The notes: generated from the sequence alone by a model not told the origin. A DNA stretch of 64,000 nucleotides from an uncultured Actinomycetes bacterium (GCA_903827945.1 CAIKKN010000019.1:1-64000), one strand, 5' to 3'. Numbered from the stretch's first letter, positions 41,878-50,884 are shown. Numbers and translations: made by a program.

Positions 41878-42204
41878 TTAATTCCGGCTACTTCTTCTCA
41901 AGAAGAATTCCCATAACGTTAAAGTGAATAGAATCAAAGAGAATCCGAAGAGTAGGTCCTCAATGGGAGCGCCGGCCAAGCGACGTCCAATAATTTCACT
42001 TGGCGAATACATAACGATGTTCTTAGACGTTAGCCACCAATTTGTTAACAGTTGAAAAGGAAGTATCAAGCCATATGTCAACCAAAATATCCCTTTAGTG
42101 AGCATCTGAGTCCTGGTGAAGAAAAGATCACAAATCACTGCAACCATTACTGCGTCGAGAGCGATATCTGAATAAATCATTGTTGACTGCTTTCTGATTG
42201 CCAA
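41878..42204 (-). CDS. crtYd: Lycopene cyclase subunit, second half
   Basis: Small membrane protein of 108 residues with three hydrophobic segments and the lycopene cyclase domain motif GAPIEDLLFGFSLIL. In Actinobacteria two such proteins together form the cyclase that turns lycopene into a cyclic carotene. It overlaps the first subunit gene by 28 bases in another frame. With Blh next door the expected product is beta-carotene, but ring type (beta or epsilon) cannot be read directly. Confidence 0.85.
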   Translation of the reverse strand: MAIRKQSTMIYSDIALDAVMVAVICDLFFTRTQMLTKGIFWLTYGLILPFQLLTNWWLTSKNIVMYSPSEIIGRRLAGAPIEDLLFGFSLILFTLTLWEFFLRRSSRN

Positions 42205-42509
42205 CCCGTGATTTTAAGTAAAGCTTTATATGTAATGATGGCCATTATTGGCACAAGTATGAAGAAAAGTATTTCTTCAATCGGCAATTTCCCGAAGATA
42301 TTCACATTCAGAATCTGGTTTGAATCGAAGTACCAATTCCCATTTTCTACAGCCCACGTATCCCAAATAAGGTAGAGAAGAAGGATTGACGCGTCGGTAG
42401 CCAGAAGGGTGCGCCAGTACTGGGCTATGTGGATCCGAAAAAAAAGGTTTACGCCTATCGCACATATGAAGATGAATATAAGAACAAATGAATAGTGAAG
42501 ATGGTTCAC
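42177..42509 (-). CDS. crtYc: Lycopene cyclase subunit, first half
   Basis: Partner of the gene downstream. From the GTG ending at 42507 the product is 110 residues with three hydrophobic segments, WDTWAVENGNWYF and LPIEEILFFILVP, both hallmark motifs of CrtYc-type proteins. The start was set at this GTG because a full AAGGAGG lies 7 bases before it; an in-frame ATG eight codons upstream falls before that Shine-Dalgarno. The gene diverges from blh across 44 bases. Confidence 0.87.
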   Translation of the reverse strand: MNHLHYSFVLIFIFICAIGVNLFFRIHIAQYWRTLLATDASILLLYLIWDTWAVENGNWYFDSNQILNVNIFGKLPIEEILFFILVPIMAIITYKALLKITGWQSESSQQ

Positions 42510-42541
42510 CCTTCCACCTCCTTCTTTTTTCAAAATTAGAA

Positions 42542-42547
42542 TAACCT
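42542..42547 (+). promoter_or_regulatory. Leaderless -10 for blh
   Basis: TAACCT ends 6 bases before the blh ATG at 42554. The divergent crtYc gene uses a Shine-Dalgarno instead. Confidence 0.5.
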
Positions 42548-42553
42548 TTAACT

Positions 42554-43516
42554 ATGAATCCAGTTCTCGCCCAAGTCTATTATTGGGCAAGCCAATTCTC
42601 CCGGTATTGCCTCGTTGCAGTTCTGGCTCTTGTTGTTGGGTTCAAGGCGAGCGGAATTTCTATTCCTTTGAGCGCCCAAATCGTAATTGCACTCATCTCT
42701 CTATTGATCGGGATTCCACACGGAGCAATCGATCACTTGGTAGCAATTCAGAAAGAGCCAAGAAGTAGATTCTTCCTCTACATAGTTTTGTATACCTTGA
42801 TTGCAGTTCTGTCCGGGTGGGGAATCGCCACATGGAATCAAAACGGATTTCAAGTGATTGTTCTCTTGAGTTCTCTTCACTTTGGCTTTGGAGATGCTTC
42901 CTACGCCAATGAATGGCGAGATGCGAAAGGAATTGCACGTTATAAGAAATTCTCTGAATATGCATACGCGATTCCCGCGGGACTTATCCCCGTTATTTTG
43001 CCCCTTACTGATTCGAGGGCGCTGAGCGCGCTCAATCGCATTAATCACTCACTCGGTGGTTGGGCGGGAAGCTACACAGAACTCATCCGTAACGTGACTT
43101 TTGCATTCACCATTCTTGGAATTTTTATTTTAGTGATTAACCGGAGTACAACACTTATCGTTGATTTGTTGCTACTCACGACACTTGCAACACTTGCTCC
43201 ACCACTTATCACTTTCTCACTTTATTTTGGATGTTGGCATGCAATTAGGCATACGGCTCGGCTCGTTCCTAAACTAGCAAGTGCACGAGCGGCTATTGAT
43301 GAAGGTGATTCCAAAGGCGCCATAATCTTTGCCGTAGTTCCTGGTTTATATGCAGTTGCTGGAACATTGTTAATTGCGGTTCTGTTGCTTGTTTTTGATC
43401 CTCATAAATTTGGTTCTGGATTGCTGTGGACTACTTTGGTCATTGTTTGGGCGCTAACAGTGCCGCACATGTTGACAACGGCCAAGTTTGATCGAAAGGC
43501 CCTCTTTAATAAATAG
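42554..43516 (+). CDS. blh: Beta-carotene 15,15'-dioxygenase, Brp/Blh family
   Basis: Membrane enzyme cleaving beta-carotene into two retinal molecules. The 320-residue product has about eight hydrophobic segments and the family's conserved His residues: GIPHGAIDHL near residue 55, LSSLHFGFGDA near 110, FGCWHAIRHTARLVP near 225 and VPHMLTT near the end. These are the expected iron ligands. It sits beside crtYc-crtYd, so the local genes complete the path from lycopene to retinal. No rhodopsin gene is in the window. Confidence 0.92.
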   Translation: MNPVLAQVYYWASQFSRYCLVAVLALVVGFKASGISIPLSAQIVIALISLLIGIPHGAIDHLVAIQKEPRSRFFLYIVLYTLIAVLSGWGIATWNQNGFQVIVLLSSLHFGFGDASYANEWRDAKGIARYKKFSEYAYAIPAGLIPVILPLTDSRALSALNRINHSLGGWAGSYTELIRNVTFAFTILGIFILVINRSTTLIVDLLLLTTLATLAPPLITFSLYFGCWHAIRHTARLVPKLASARAAIDEGDSKGAIIFAVVPGLYAVAGTLLIAVLLLVFDPHKFGSGLLWTTLVIVWALTVPHMLTTAKFDRKALFNK

Positions 43517-43555
43517 CGAAAGAGTTTTGCAGCGTTTGCCCCAAGAAGTTAGTCG

Positions 43556-44464
43556 CTAAAGATTTGCTATTTGTGTCTTATAAAATTGCGATCCAAAATC
43601 ATTCTGAACATCCGCGTACTTCTTCATTCCCCATGACCAGAAATCAAAATCAAGTTCAGATATGCCATCTTGAATGGAAGCCCACAAAGTCCATCCATAC
43701 TTTGCTAAAACACTAAAAAGCCAGGCTCTGGCAAATTTGTCTGGTCGGTCTTCGCCATAGTATGCCGTAACAAGCTTTTGTAGCGATTCAATCGGCAGCC
43801 CTGATTCAGACCAAATGTTTCCTAGTTCAAAGCAAGCATCATTATTTCCTGAGTATTCGTAATCGATCAACCAGATTTTTGTCCCATCATCAATAAAGTT
43901 GGCGGGCAGCAAGTCGTTATTGCAGGGGACAGTACCGTCATGGGTCGCAGAGAAGGCCCCAAAGAGTTCATCACGAAAAATCTGGAAGTCTTCGTAGTTA
44001 TCTGGAATACGAAAACCACGATCTTTCACGATGGATAAGTAATTCTTTTGAACTTCAAACATATCAAAGTCTCGAACAAAGGGAGGAGCTTGATGGAGCT
44101 TTTTAACGCTTTCTGCAATGCGAGTGATGTTATTTCCAACATCAACTGATTCATAGGTTCTGCCTGGCAAGAAACCAATGACTAACAATCCATCTGACGG
44201 TAGATAGTCGTAAACAGGAGCACCAACTCCTGCCTCTGCTGCGATAATCGAATTCTGGTATTCGCAGGCTCGATCGATAGATAAGAGATTTGATTCATTA
44301 CTTGAAATTCTTGCAACGTAGGCGCTGTCGGCAGTTAGAACTTTTAAATTTCTATTTGTTAAACCGCCTGATAATTCTGAGATTCCAACTCGATTTCTTA
44401 AACGAGGTACCTTGTCGAGGATGGCACCGAAAGTCTCTTCCAACGGAGTGGCAGACAAACTCAT
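43556..44464 (-). CDS. Choline/aminoglycoside kinase-like phosphotransferase
   Basis: The 302-residue product has the APH/choline-kinase fold: LSGGLTNRNLKV, a Lys-less strand YVARISSN, the catalytic block HDGTVPCNNDLLPANFI and the metal-binding LIDYEYSGNNDACFELGN. The motifs match choline or ethanolamine kinases (LicA type) better than antibiotic kinases. The catalytic motif has CNND in place of the common HND. The start is set by TATCCT ending 6 bases before the ATG at 44464, not by the ATG five codons upstream. It diverges from a dimethylglycine-dehydrogenase-like gene. Confidence 0.8.
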   Translation of the reverse strand: MSLSATPLEETFGAILDKVPRLRNRVGISELSGGLTNRNLKVLTADSAYVARISSNESNLLSIDRACEYQNSIIAAEAGVGAPVYDYLPSDGLLVIGFLPGRTYESVDVGNNITRIAESVKKLHQAPPFVRDFDMFEVQKNYLSIVKDRGFRIPDNYEDFQIFRDELFGAFSATHDGTVPCNNDLLPANFIDDGTKIWLIDYEYSGNNDACFELGNIWSESGLPIESLQKLVTAYYGEDRPDKFARAWLFSVLAKYGWTLWASIQDGISELDFDFWSWGMKKYADVQNDFGSQFYKTQIANL

Positions 44465-44486
44465 TCCAAAAGGATACATTTACCGT
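44465..44486. promoter_or_regulatory. 22-base divergent promoter with overlapping -10 elements (second case)
   Basis: The two start codons are separated by 22 bases. Minus-strand TATCCT (complement of 44471-44476) ends 6 bases before the kinase ATG. Plus-strand TACATT (44475-44480) ends 6 bases before the oxidoreductase ATG. They share the TA at 44475-44476. The geometry is identical to that at 14362-14383. Confidence 0.6.
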
Positions 44487-46934
44487 ATGGCGCAAGAACA
44501 GGTCCCTAGCCGAGCAAAAATAGTCATTATTGGCGGGGGTGTAGGCGGTACATCTGTTGCTTACCACCTAACAAAACTCGGTGAGCGTGATGTCATTCTT
44601 CTTGACCGAAGTGACTTAACAAGTGGCTCCACTTTTCACTCCGCAGGTCTAGTCGGTCAATTGCGGGCCGATCCAACGCTGACGAAGATGAATATGCACT
44701 CAGTTAATCTCTATCGTGAATTAGAAAAGAGTGAAACTCCACCTTCCTGGGTCGAGTGCGGAAGTATCAAATTGGCTTCTACTCCAGAACGACTAGAAGA
44801 AATTCGTCGCCAGATTGGATGGGCAAAGACTTTCGGCTTGGACTTGCATGAGATTTCTCCAAAGGAAGCTCAAGAGAGATTTCCACTGATCGATCTGGAT
44901 GGTGTTGTTGGCGCCTGCATCATGGAATCAGATGGACAAGTAGATCCTTCGCAATTGGCGCATGCACTCGCTGGCGGAGCGCGCCGCGGCGGCGCTCAAA
45001 TATTTACGCATACCCGCGTTCTTGCAATACGAACAAAAAATAATCACGTTGTGGGAGTTGACACTGATAAAGGATTTATTGAGTGCGACAAAGTCGTTAA
45101 CTGTGGAGGAATGTTTGCCGCAGAAATTGGTCGCCTTGTTGATGTTCGCATACCAATCGTGCCGATGAGTCACCAATATCTCATCACAGAAAATTTCTTG
45201 CCCCCTGGACAACCAAAACTTCCTTCACTTCGTGACCCCGACCTTCTTATCTATTTCCGCCAAGAAGTTGATGGATTGGTCATGGGAGGTTATGAACGAA
45301 ACTCAAAACCTTGGCGCACGAGTCGCGATCAATTTGATGATATTCCAAAAGACTTCAACGGAAAATTGCTTCCAGATGAATGGGAGCGCTTTGAAGAAAT
45401 AGCTGTAAATTCCCAGAAGCGTGTGCCAAAGATGGCCGAGATTGGCGTGAAAAATTTCATTAACGGCCCTGAAGCTTTCACTCCAGATAACGAATTTTGC
45501 CTAGGCGAAACTGAAGTGGGAGGGTTCTATGTCGCTGCTGGTTTCTGCGCGCATGGAATCGCTGGCGCTGGAGGAATTGGAAAAGTAGTTGCCGAATGGA
45601 TTGTCGCTGGCGAGCCAACAATGGATTTGTGGCATATGGATATTCGCCGCTTTGGAAGTTCCTATCAATCTCCTGCATTCACAATGGATCGTGTTCAAGA
45701 AAATTATGAACAGTATTACGACATTCACTACCCGCTAGAGGAACGTCAATCAGGTCGCCCGGCGAAGACATCACCGGTTTATGAATGGCATAAGGCAAAT
45801 GGGGCGGTATTCGGTGAAAAGGCCTCTTGGGAGCGCGTGAATTACTACGAAACCCACAAGGGAGATGAAGCTTCGCGTCCGCATGGATGGGCAGGAAAGC
45901 ATTGGGCGAACTCGGTTCAAGTAGAGCACAAAATCACTCGGACAACTGCTGGAATTTTTGATGAATCAAGTTTTGCAAAATTAAAGATCAGCGGGCCTCG
46001 GGCCGGTGAATTTCTTAATCTAGTTTGTGCCAATAATGTTGTTCGCGGAGTTAACCGAACTATTTACACTCAAGCCTTGAACACAAAAGGCGGAATTGAA
46101 TCCGACTACACCGTCACACAAATCGCAGATGCAGAATTTCTCATTATTACCGGAACCGCATTTGGAACACACGACGGGGGATGGCTGCGAAAGCAACGAC
46201 GTGAATTGAAATTTGATGAAGTTGAAATCACGGATGTCACAACTGATTTAGCGGTCTTTGGAATATGGGGACCTAAAGCTCGTGAAATATTGCAATCAAT
46301 CACAGACTACGACTTGAGTAATGAAAATTTTCCTTTCATGCATTCGCGAGAAATTGAGATTGCTGGAGTAACGCTTCGCGCAACCCGAATTACTTATGTT
46401 GGAGAGCTTGGCTGGGAACTTTATCTACCCGTTTCTTCAGGAATGACGGTGTGGAGCGCACTTATTAATGCGGGTAAACCATTTGGGGCCGAAGCATGTG
46501 GTTACCGTGCGATCGAATCCTTACGACTTGAAAAAGGTTATTTGGCTTGGGGTACTGAAATCAATACTGAAACAACTCCTTTTCAAGCGGGGCTAGGTTT
46601 TGCAGTTTCGCAGAAGAAAGAAAAATTTATTGGTAAAGCAAGCTTGGAAGCACAAGTGAGCCCATCGGTGAAATTGGTAGTAATGACATTTGATGACGTG
46701 AAGCGAGTTCCACTTGGCAATGAACCCATTCGAGTAGATGGAAAAATAGTTGGTCGAATGAAGAGCGGTGGTCAGGGATACTCACTCAACAGAGGGATTG
46801 GGTATGCATATTTACCCCTCGAATGTGCAACTCCTGGAACATCTGTTGAAGTTGAATTTTTTGGAGATTGGCATTCTGGAGTTATCGGTGTTTCGCCACT
46901 GTTTGATCCTGATGGATTAAGAATTAAGGCATGA
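44487..46934 (+). CDS. Dimethylglycine/sarcosine dehydrogenase-like flavoprotein with GcvT domain
   Basis: Expected to remove N-methyl groups from dimethylglycine or sarcosine and pass one-carbon units to folate. The 815-residue product has an N-terminal FAD domain (IVIIGGGVGGTSVAYHL), the His in SGSTFHSAGLVG where the flavin is covalently bound in relatives, and a C-terminal GcvT folate-binding domain (about 430-815) with YVGELGWELYLP and CGYRAIESLRLEKGY. The start is the ATG at 44487 (MAQEQV), set by the -10 spacing; the open frame back to 44412 lies antisense to the kinase gene. A galE-type gene follows 4 bases later. Confidence 0.87.
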   Translation: MAQEQVPSRAKIVIIGGGVGGTSVAYHLTKLGERDVILLDRSDLTSGSTFHSAGLVGQLRADPTLTKMNMHSVNLYRELEKSETPPSWVECGSIKLASTPERLEEIRRQIGWAKTFGLDLHEISPKEAQERFPLIDLDGVVGACIMESDGQVDPSQLAHALAGGARRGGAQIFTHTRVLAIRTKNNHVVGVDTDKGFIECDKVVNCGGMFAAEIGRLVDVRIPIVPMSHQYLITENFLPPGQPKLPSLRDPDLLIYFRQEVDGLVMGGYERNSKPWRTSRDQFDDIPKDFNGKLLPDEWERFEEIAVNSQKRVPKMAEIGVKNFINGPEAFTPDNEFCLGETEVGGFYVAAGFCAHGIAGAGGIGKVVAEWIVAGEPTMDLWHMDIRRFGSSYQSPAFTMDRVQENYEQYYDIHYPLEERQSGRPAKTSPVYEWHKANGAVFGEKASWERVNYYETHKGDEASRPHGWAGKHWANSVQVEHKITRTTAGIFDESSFAKLKISGPRAGEFLNLVCANNVVRGVNRTIYTQALNTKGGIESDYTVTQIADAEFLIITGTAFGTHDGGWLRKQRRELKFDEVEITDVTTDLAVFGIWGPKAREILQSITDYDLSNENFPFMHSREIEIAGVTLRATRITYVGELGWELYLPVSSGMTVWSALINAGKPFGAEACGYRAIESLRLEKGYLAWGTEINTETTPFQAGLGFAVSQKKEKFIGKASLEAQVSPSVKLVVMTFDDVKRVPLGNEPIRVDGKIVGRMKSGGQGYSLNRGIGYAYLPLECATPGTSVEVEFFGDWHSGVIGVSPLFDPDGLRIKA

Positions 46935-46938
46935 GACC

Positions 46939-47895
46939 TTGACGCGAATATTTGTCACGGGAGGGGCTGGCTATATCGGAGCGATTGCCACCCACCAACT
47001 TCTTGAATCTGGCTATGACGTCACCGTTTTTGATGATTTGAGCACGGGACATCGCGATGCCGTGGATAGTCGAGCCCAATTTGTTCAAGCATCTCTGCTC
47101 GACGAGGACGCTTTGAAAAAAGCCATCGAGGGTGCACATGCCGTCATGCACTTCGCTGGGAAATCACTTGTTGGTGAGTCAGTCGAAAAGCCCGATTTGT
47201 ATATGAAAGTTAACGTTGAAGGCAGCAAAAATGTTCTTAGCGCCATGAGATCGGCAGGAGTAAAGAAGATTGTGTTTTCATCTTCAGCAGCAACGTATGG
47301 TGAACCCACAGAGAGTCCTATTACAGAAGAAAGTGCAACGCTTCCAACAAATCCGTACGGATTGTCAAAACTCACCGTAGATATTTTGCTTGCTGAGAGT
47401 GAGATTGCTGATGGATTCGCATCTTGTTCGTTGAGATATTTTAATGTTGCTGGCGCCCTCAATACAGGGAAGAAATGGTTGGGCGAACGCCATGACCCCG
47501 AGACCCATTTGATTCCTAGAGTTCTGGAGGCGACAGAAAATAATCCACTTAAGATTTTCGGAAACGATTGGCCAACCTCTGATGGGACATGCATCAGAGA
47601 TTACATTCATGTTGTTGATCTCATTGAGGCTCATCTAAGTGCTCTAAAGAATTTGGATGAAAAAGGTCATTCAATTATAAATATAGGAAGCGGCGGCGGT
47701 TACAGCGTGAATGAAGTCGTCACAACTGCCGGCAATGTTCTTGGCCGCGAAATTCCAATTCGAATTGATTCTCGTCGTGCAGGGGACCCCGCAATTCTTG
47801 TTGCATCGATTGAAAAGGCAAAGAAAGTACTTTCTTGGTCTCCAACCAGGAATCTAGAGTCGATGATTAGAGACAGCTTTCAATCTTCGATGTAA
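46939..47895 (+). CDS. galE: UDP-glucose 4-epimerase
   Basis: Interconverts UDP-glucose and UDP-galactose. The 318-residue product has the NAD motif FVTGGAGYIGAIATH, DDLSTGH, the Ser/Thr in FSSSAATYGEP, and the Y-x3-K pair in PYGLSKLTVD. The length and GERHDPETHLIP block fit bacterial GalE. The start is TTG, 4 bases after the preceding stop, which implies read-through from that gene. The GalU gene at 53.7 kb supplies its UDP-glucose. Confidence 0.9.
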   Translation: MTRIFVTGGAGYIGAIATHQLLESGYDVTVFDDLSTGHRDAVDSRAQFVQASLLDEDALKKAIEGAHAVMHFAGKSLVGESVEKPDLYMKVNVEGSKNVLSAMRSAGVKKIVFSSSAATYGEPTESPITEESATLPTNPYGLSKLTVDILLAESEIADGFASCSLRYFNVAGALNTGKKWLGERHDPETHLIPRVLEATENNPLKIFGNDWPTSDGTCIRDYIHVVDLIEAHLSALKNLDEKGHSIINIGSGGGYSVNEVVTTAGNVLGREIPIRIDSRRAGDPAILVASIEKAKKVLSWSPTRNLESMIRDSFQSSM

Positions 47896-47900
47896 GTCTT

Positions 47901-48902
47901 TTACTTAACTTCCCAGGTGTCTCCGCTTGAGAGTAATTTTGCGAGATCTCCCGCTCCTTGGCTAGCGATGGCTTCTGCGATTTGATTATTAACTAAACCA
48001 CCATATTCAGCACGTTCGACATCCCTAAAGACTCCAATTGGAACATGTACCAACTCTGATCCAGATAGACGCGACAGAGCGAATGCGTATGAAGGATCCA
48101 AGGTATTCGCATTGTGCACCACGATTTCACTCTCTTGAACTGAATCAAGAGGAACAACTTTCATGGCTCCATTTACGAAAATAACACCATGCGTTTGAGA
48201 CTTAATCGGCTCGCCATGGACTAATTGCAGCGTTGCAGAGCCTTTTGTATCGGCATCTTTCACAATTTGGTAGGCATCGTCATTGAAAATCGGGCAGTTC
48301 TGATAAATCTCAATAAGAGCTGAACCCTTATGCAACGAAGCAGCTCGTAACGTATCCGTCAGATGCTTGCGATCGCTATCAATAGAACGGGCCACAAATG
48401 TTGCTTCGGCGCCTAAAGCTAATGAAATTGGATTGAAAGGAGTATCTAACGAACCTGCAGGAGTTGATTTGGTAACTTTGCCAGTTTCACTTGTTGGAGA
48501 ATACTGCCCTTTTGTTAATCCATAAATACGATTATTGAAAAGCAAAATTTTTAAGTTCACATTTCTGCGAAGAGCATGAATGAGGTGATTTCCGCCAATA
48601 GAGAGAGCATCGCCATCGCCAGTAATAACAAAGACGGTTAAGTCAGGTCGGGAAATTGCTAGCCCTGTAGCAAGCGTTGGAGCACGACCATGGATCGAGT
48701 GAATTCCGAATGTCTCCAAGTAATATGGAAAACGTGAGGAGCAACCAATTCCAGAAATAAATACGATGTTTTCGCGTGGAAGACCAAGCTCTGGAAGGAA
48801 AGATTGAACGGTGGAAAGAATGGAGTAGTCACCACATCCAGGGCACCATTTCACTTCTTGATCTGAAGTGAAGTCTTTCTTAGTGAGAGTTAAATCAGTC
48901 AT
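47901..48902 (-). CDS. korB: 2-oxoacid:ferredoxin oxidoreductase, beta subunit
   Basis: Thiamine-diphosphate subunit of a 2-oxoglutarate (or related 2-oxoacid) ferredoxin oxidoreductase. The 333-residue product has WCPGCGDYSI near the start, the TPP/Mg motif GDGDALSIGGNHLIHALRR, and NNRIYGLTKGQYSPTS. It overlaps korA by 8 bases and follows it on the minus strand. The two-subunit KorAB form is typical of aerobic Actinobacteria and needs no separate delta subunit. The exact 2-oxoacid is inferred from family. Confidence 0.92.
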   Translation of the reverse strand: MTDLTLTKKDFTSDQEVKWCPGCGDYSILSTVQSFLPELGLPRENIVFISGIGCSSRFPYYLETFGIHSIHGRAPTLATGLAISRPDLTVFVITGDGDALSIGGNHLIHALRRNVNLKILLFNNRIYGLTKGQYSPTSETGKVTKSTPAGSLDTPFNPISLALGAEATFVARSIDSDRKHLTDTLRAASLHKGSALIEIYQNCPIFNDDAYQIVKDADTKGSATLQLVHGEPIKSQTHGVIFVNGAMKVVPLDSVQESEIVVHNANTLDPSYAFALSRLSGSELVHVPIGVFRDVERAEYGGLVNNQIAEAIASQGAGDLAKLLSSGDTWEVK

Positions 48903-50724
48903 TTAGCACCGCCATTGTTGCTTCAATTATTTCTAGAGTCGAGAACGGAAGTCCACGAACTTGGTTGTATCCAGTGATGTCTTTCATGTATTGCGAACGC
49001 AATAAGATCGCAAGCTGTCCCAAATTCATTTCCGGAACCACAACGCGGTCATATTTAGCCAGCACATCACCAAGATTCTTTGGGAATGGGTTGATGTACT
49101 TCAGATGTGCTTGCGCGACGCTCTCTCCATTTTCCCGCAGTGCCTCAACGGCAGCAGCAATTGGACCAAATGTTGAACCCCATCCGAGTAGAAGTACTTT
49201 TGCATCACCTGTTGGGTCGTCCACTTCTAAGTCCGGGACGCTCACACCTGCAACTTTGGCTGCGCGCGTGCGGACCATAAAGTCATGATTGGCTGGATCG
49301 TATGAAATTGCGCCAGTCTTATCTGCTTTTTCAACACCACCAATTCGGTGCTCAATTCCCTTTGTGCCCGGAACCGCCCACGGCCTAGCAAGCGTTTCTG
49401 GATTGCGGGCGTATGGCAGGAAGTTCTCTTGAGTTCTTGCAAATTCCACACGTAAATCAGGCAGATCCGCTTGTTCTGGAATCTTCCAAGGCTCTGAACC
49501 ATTTGCAATATATCCGTCTGAAAGAATGAAGACGGGTACGCGATATGTTGTTGCAATTCGCGCAGCCTCCATTGCAATGTTAAAACAATCCTTTGGGGTT
49601 GCCGGAGCTAGAACAACACAAGGGGATTCGCCATTTCTTCCATACATTGCTTGCAATAAATCAGCTTGTTCGGTCTTGGTTGGCAAACCAGTGGAAGGGC
49701 CGCCTCTTTGCACATCTATGATGATGAGCGGCAATTCAAGCATTACGGCTAGACCAATCATTTCTGCTTTTAGCGCAAGCCCTGGGCCGGATGTTGTCGT
49801 TACGCCAAGAGCTCCACCGTAGGCAGCACCTAAAGCAGAACCGACAGCAGCAATCTCATCTTCAGCCTGGAAAGTAATAACACCAAACTTCTTGTGCTTT
49901 GACAGCTCGTGCAAGATATCTGAAGCAGGAGTGATTGGGTATGAACCTAAGAAAAGTTTTAATTCACTTTGCTTGGAAGCGGCAATCAAACCGTAAGCCA
50001 TAGCAACGTTTCCACTGATATTACGGTATTTACCCGGAGCCATTTTTGTGGGAGCGATTTCGTAAGAAACAGAAAAATCTTCAGTCGTTTCTCCGTAGTT
50101 CCAACCAGTTTTAAATGCGAGTAGATTTGCCGCGAGCACTTCGGGCTTCTTTGCAAATTTTGCGTTGAGAAAATTTTCAGTTGATTCTGTTGGACGGTGA
50201 TACATCCAGGTGAGAAGTCCGAGGGCAAACATGTTCTTTGAACGCTCGGCTTCTTTACGAGATAAGGTCAATTCCGAGAGTGCTGTGACAGTCATGCTTG
50301 TTAATGGAATTCCGTGGACCTTGTAGCTATCAAGTGATCCGTCTTCCAATGGATTTGTTTCGTAACCAACTTTTGTCAGATTGCGAGTAGTGAACTCATC
50401 GCTATCTACAATAATCGTTGCGCCACGTGGCAAATCTTTTATATTGGCTTTTAAAGCTGCAGGATTCATCGCTACTAATACATCTGGGGCGTCACCAGGG
50501 GTCTGCACATGGTGATCCGCAAAATGTAGTTGGAAGGAGGAGACACCGGCGAGAGTTCCTTGCGGCGCTCGAATCTCCGCTGGAAAATTAGGAAGAGTCG
50601 AAAGATCGTTTCCAAGGCTTGCTGTATCCATAGTGAAACGGTCGCCTGTTAATTGCATTCCATCGCCGCTGTCTCCAGCAAATCGAATTGTTACCTGGTG
50701 CAGCGAAACTACTGTTTTACTCAC
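48895..50724 (-). CDS. korA: 2-oxoacid:ferredoxin oxidoreductase, alpha (gamma-alpha fusion) subunit
   Basis: Catalyses CoA-dependent decarboxylation of a 2-oxoacid with KorB, donating electrons to ferredoxin. The 609-residue product fuses a gamma domain (about 1-190, RFAGDSGDGMQLTGDRF) to the alpha domain (about 220-600) with GSYPITPASDILHEL, TTSGPGLALKAEMIGLAV and RGGPSTGLPTKTEQADL. The start is GTG, with AGGA about 8 bases upstream. In mycobacteria KorAB allows 2-oxoglutarate oxidation independent of the dehydrogenase complex. FprA is a possible electron partner. Confidence 0.93.
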   Translation of the reverse strand: MSKTVVSLHQVTIRFAGDSGDGMQLTGDRFTMDTASLGNDLSTLPNFPAEIRAPQGTLAGVSSFQLHFADHHVQTPGDAPDVLVAMNPAALKANIKDLPRGATIIVDSDEFTTRNLTKVGYETNPLEDGSLDSYKVHGIPLTSMTVTALSELTLSRKEAERSKNMFALGLLTWMYHRPTESTENFLNAKFAKKPEVLAANLLAFKTGWNYGETTEDFSVSYEIAPTKMAPGKYRNISGNVAMAYGLIAASKQSELKLFLGSYPITPASDILHELSKHKKFGVITFQAEDEIAAVGSALGAAYGGALGVTTTSGPGLALKAEMIGLAVMLELPLIIIDVQRGGPSTGLPTKTEQADLLQAMYGRNGESPCVVLAPATPKDCFNIAMEAARIATTYRVPVFILSDGYIANGSEPWKIPEQADLPDLRVEFARTQENFLPYARNPETLARPWAVPGTKGIEHRIGGVEKADKTGAISYDPANHDFMVRTRAAKVAGVSVPDLEVDDPTGDAKVLLLGWGSTFGPIAAAVEALRENGESVAQAHLKYINPFPKNLGDVLAKYDRVVVPEMNLGQLAILLRSQYMKDITGYNQVRGLPFSTLEIIEATMAVLND

Positions 50725-50878
50725 GCTTATATCCTGCCACTTTGCGGCGGAATTACTAGGTTGGGGTAGATTTTGAGTGATGATATGAGTCTCAATATTT
50801 CAACTGAGCAAGGGTTATCACTCCTAATTCGTTACCTAATCGAAGGCGCTATTTCCCAAGAAATCCCAATGTGATAGG

Positions 50879-50884
50879 TAAAAT
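50879..50884 (+). promoter_or_regulatory. Leaderless -10 for the copper-region membrane protein
   Basis: TAAAAT, close to consensus, ends 6 bases before the ATG at 50891 and selects it over the TTG at 50885. The rest of the 166-base gap from 50725 holds no other recognisable feature. Confidence 0.55.

Noticed and set aside
43556-44464. Aminoglycoside resistance gene
   Set aside because: The fold is shared, but the motifs fit choline/ethanolamine-type kinases better and nothing nearby suggests mobile resistance.
44412-44486. 25-residue N-terminal extension of the DMGDH-like protein
   Set aside because: It lies antisense to the kinase gene start and before the -10 element that precedes the ATG at 44487.
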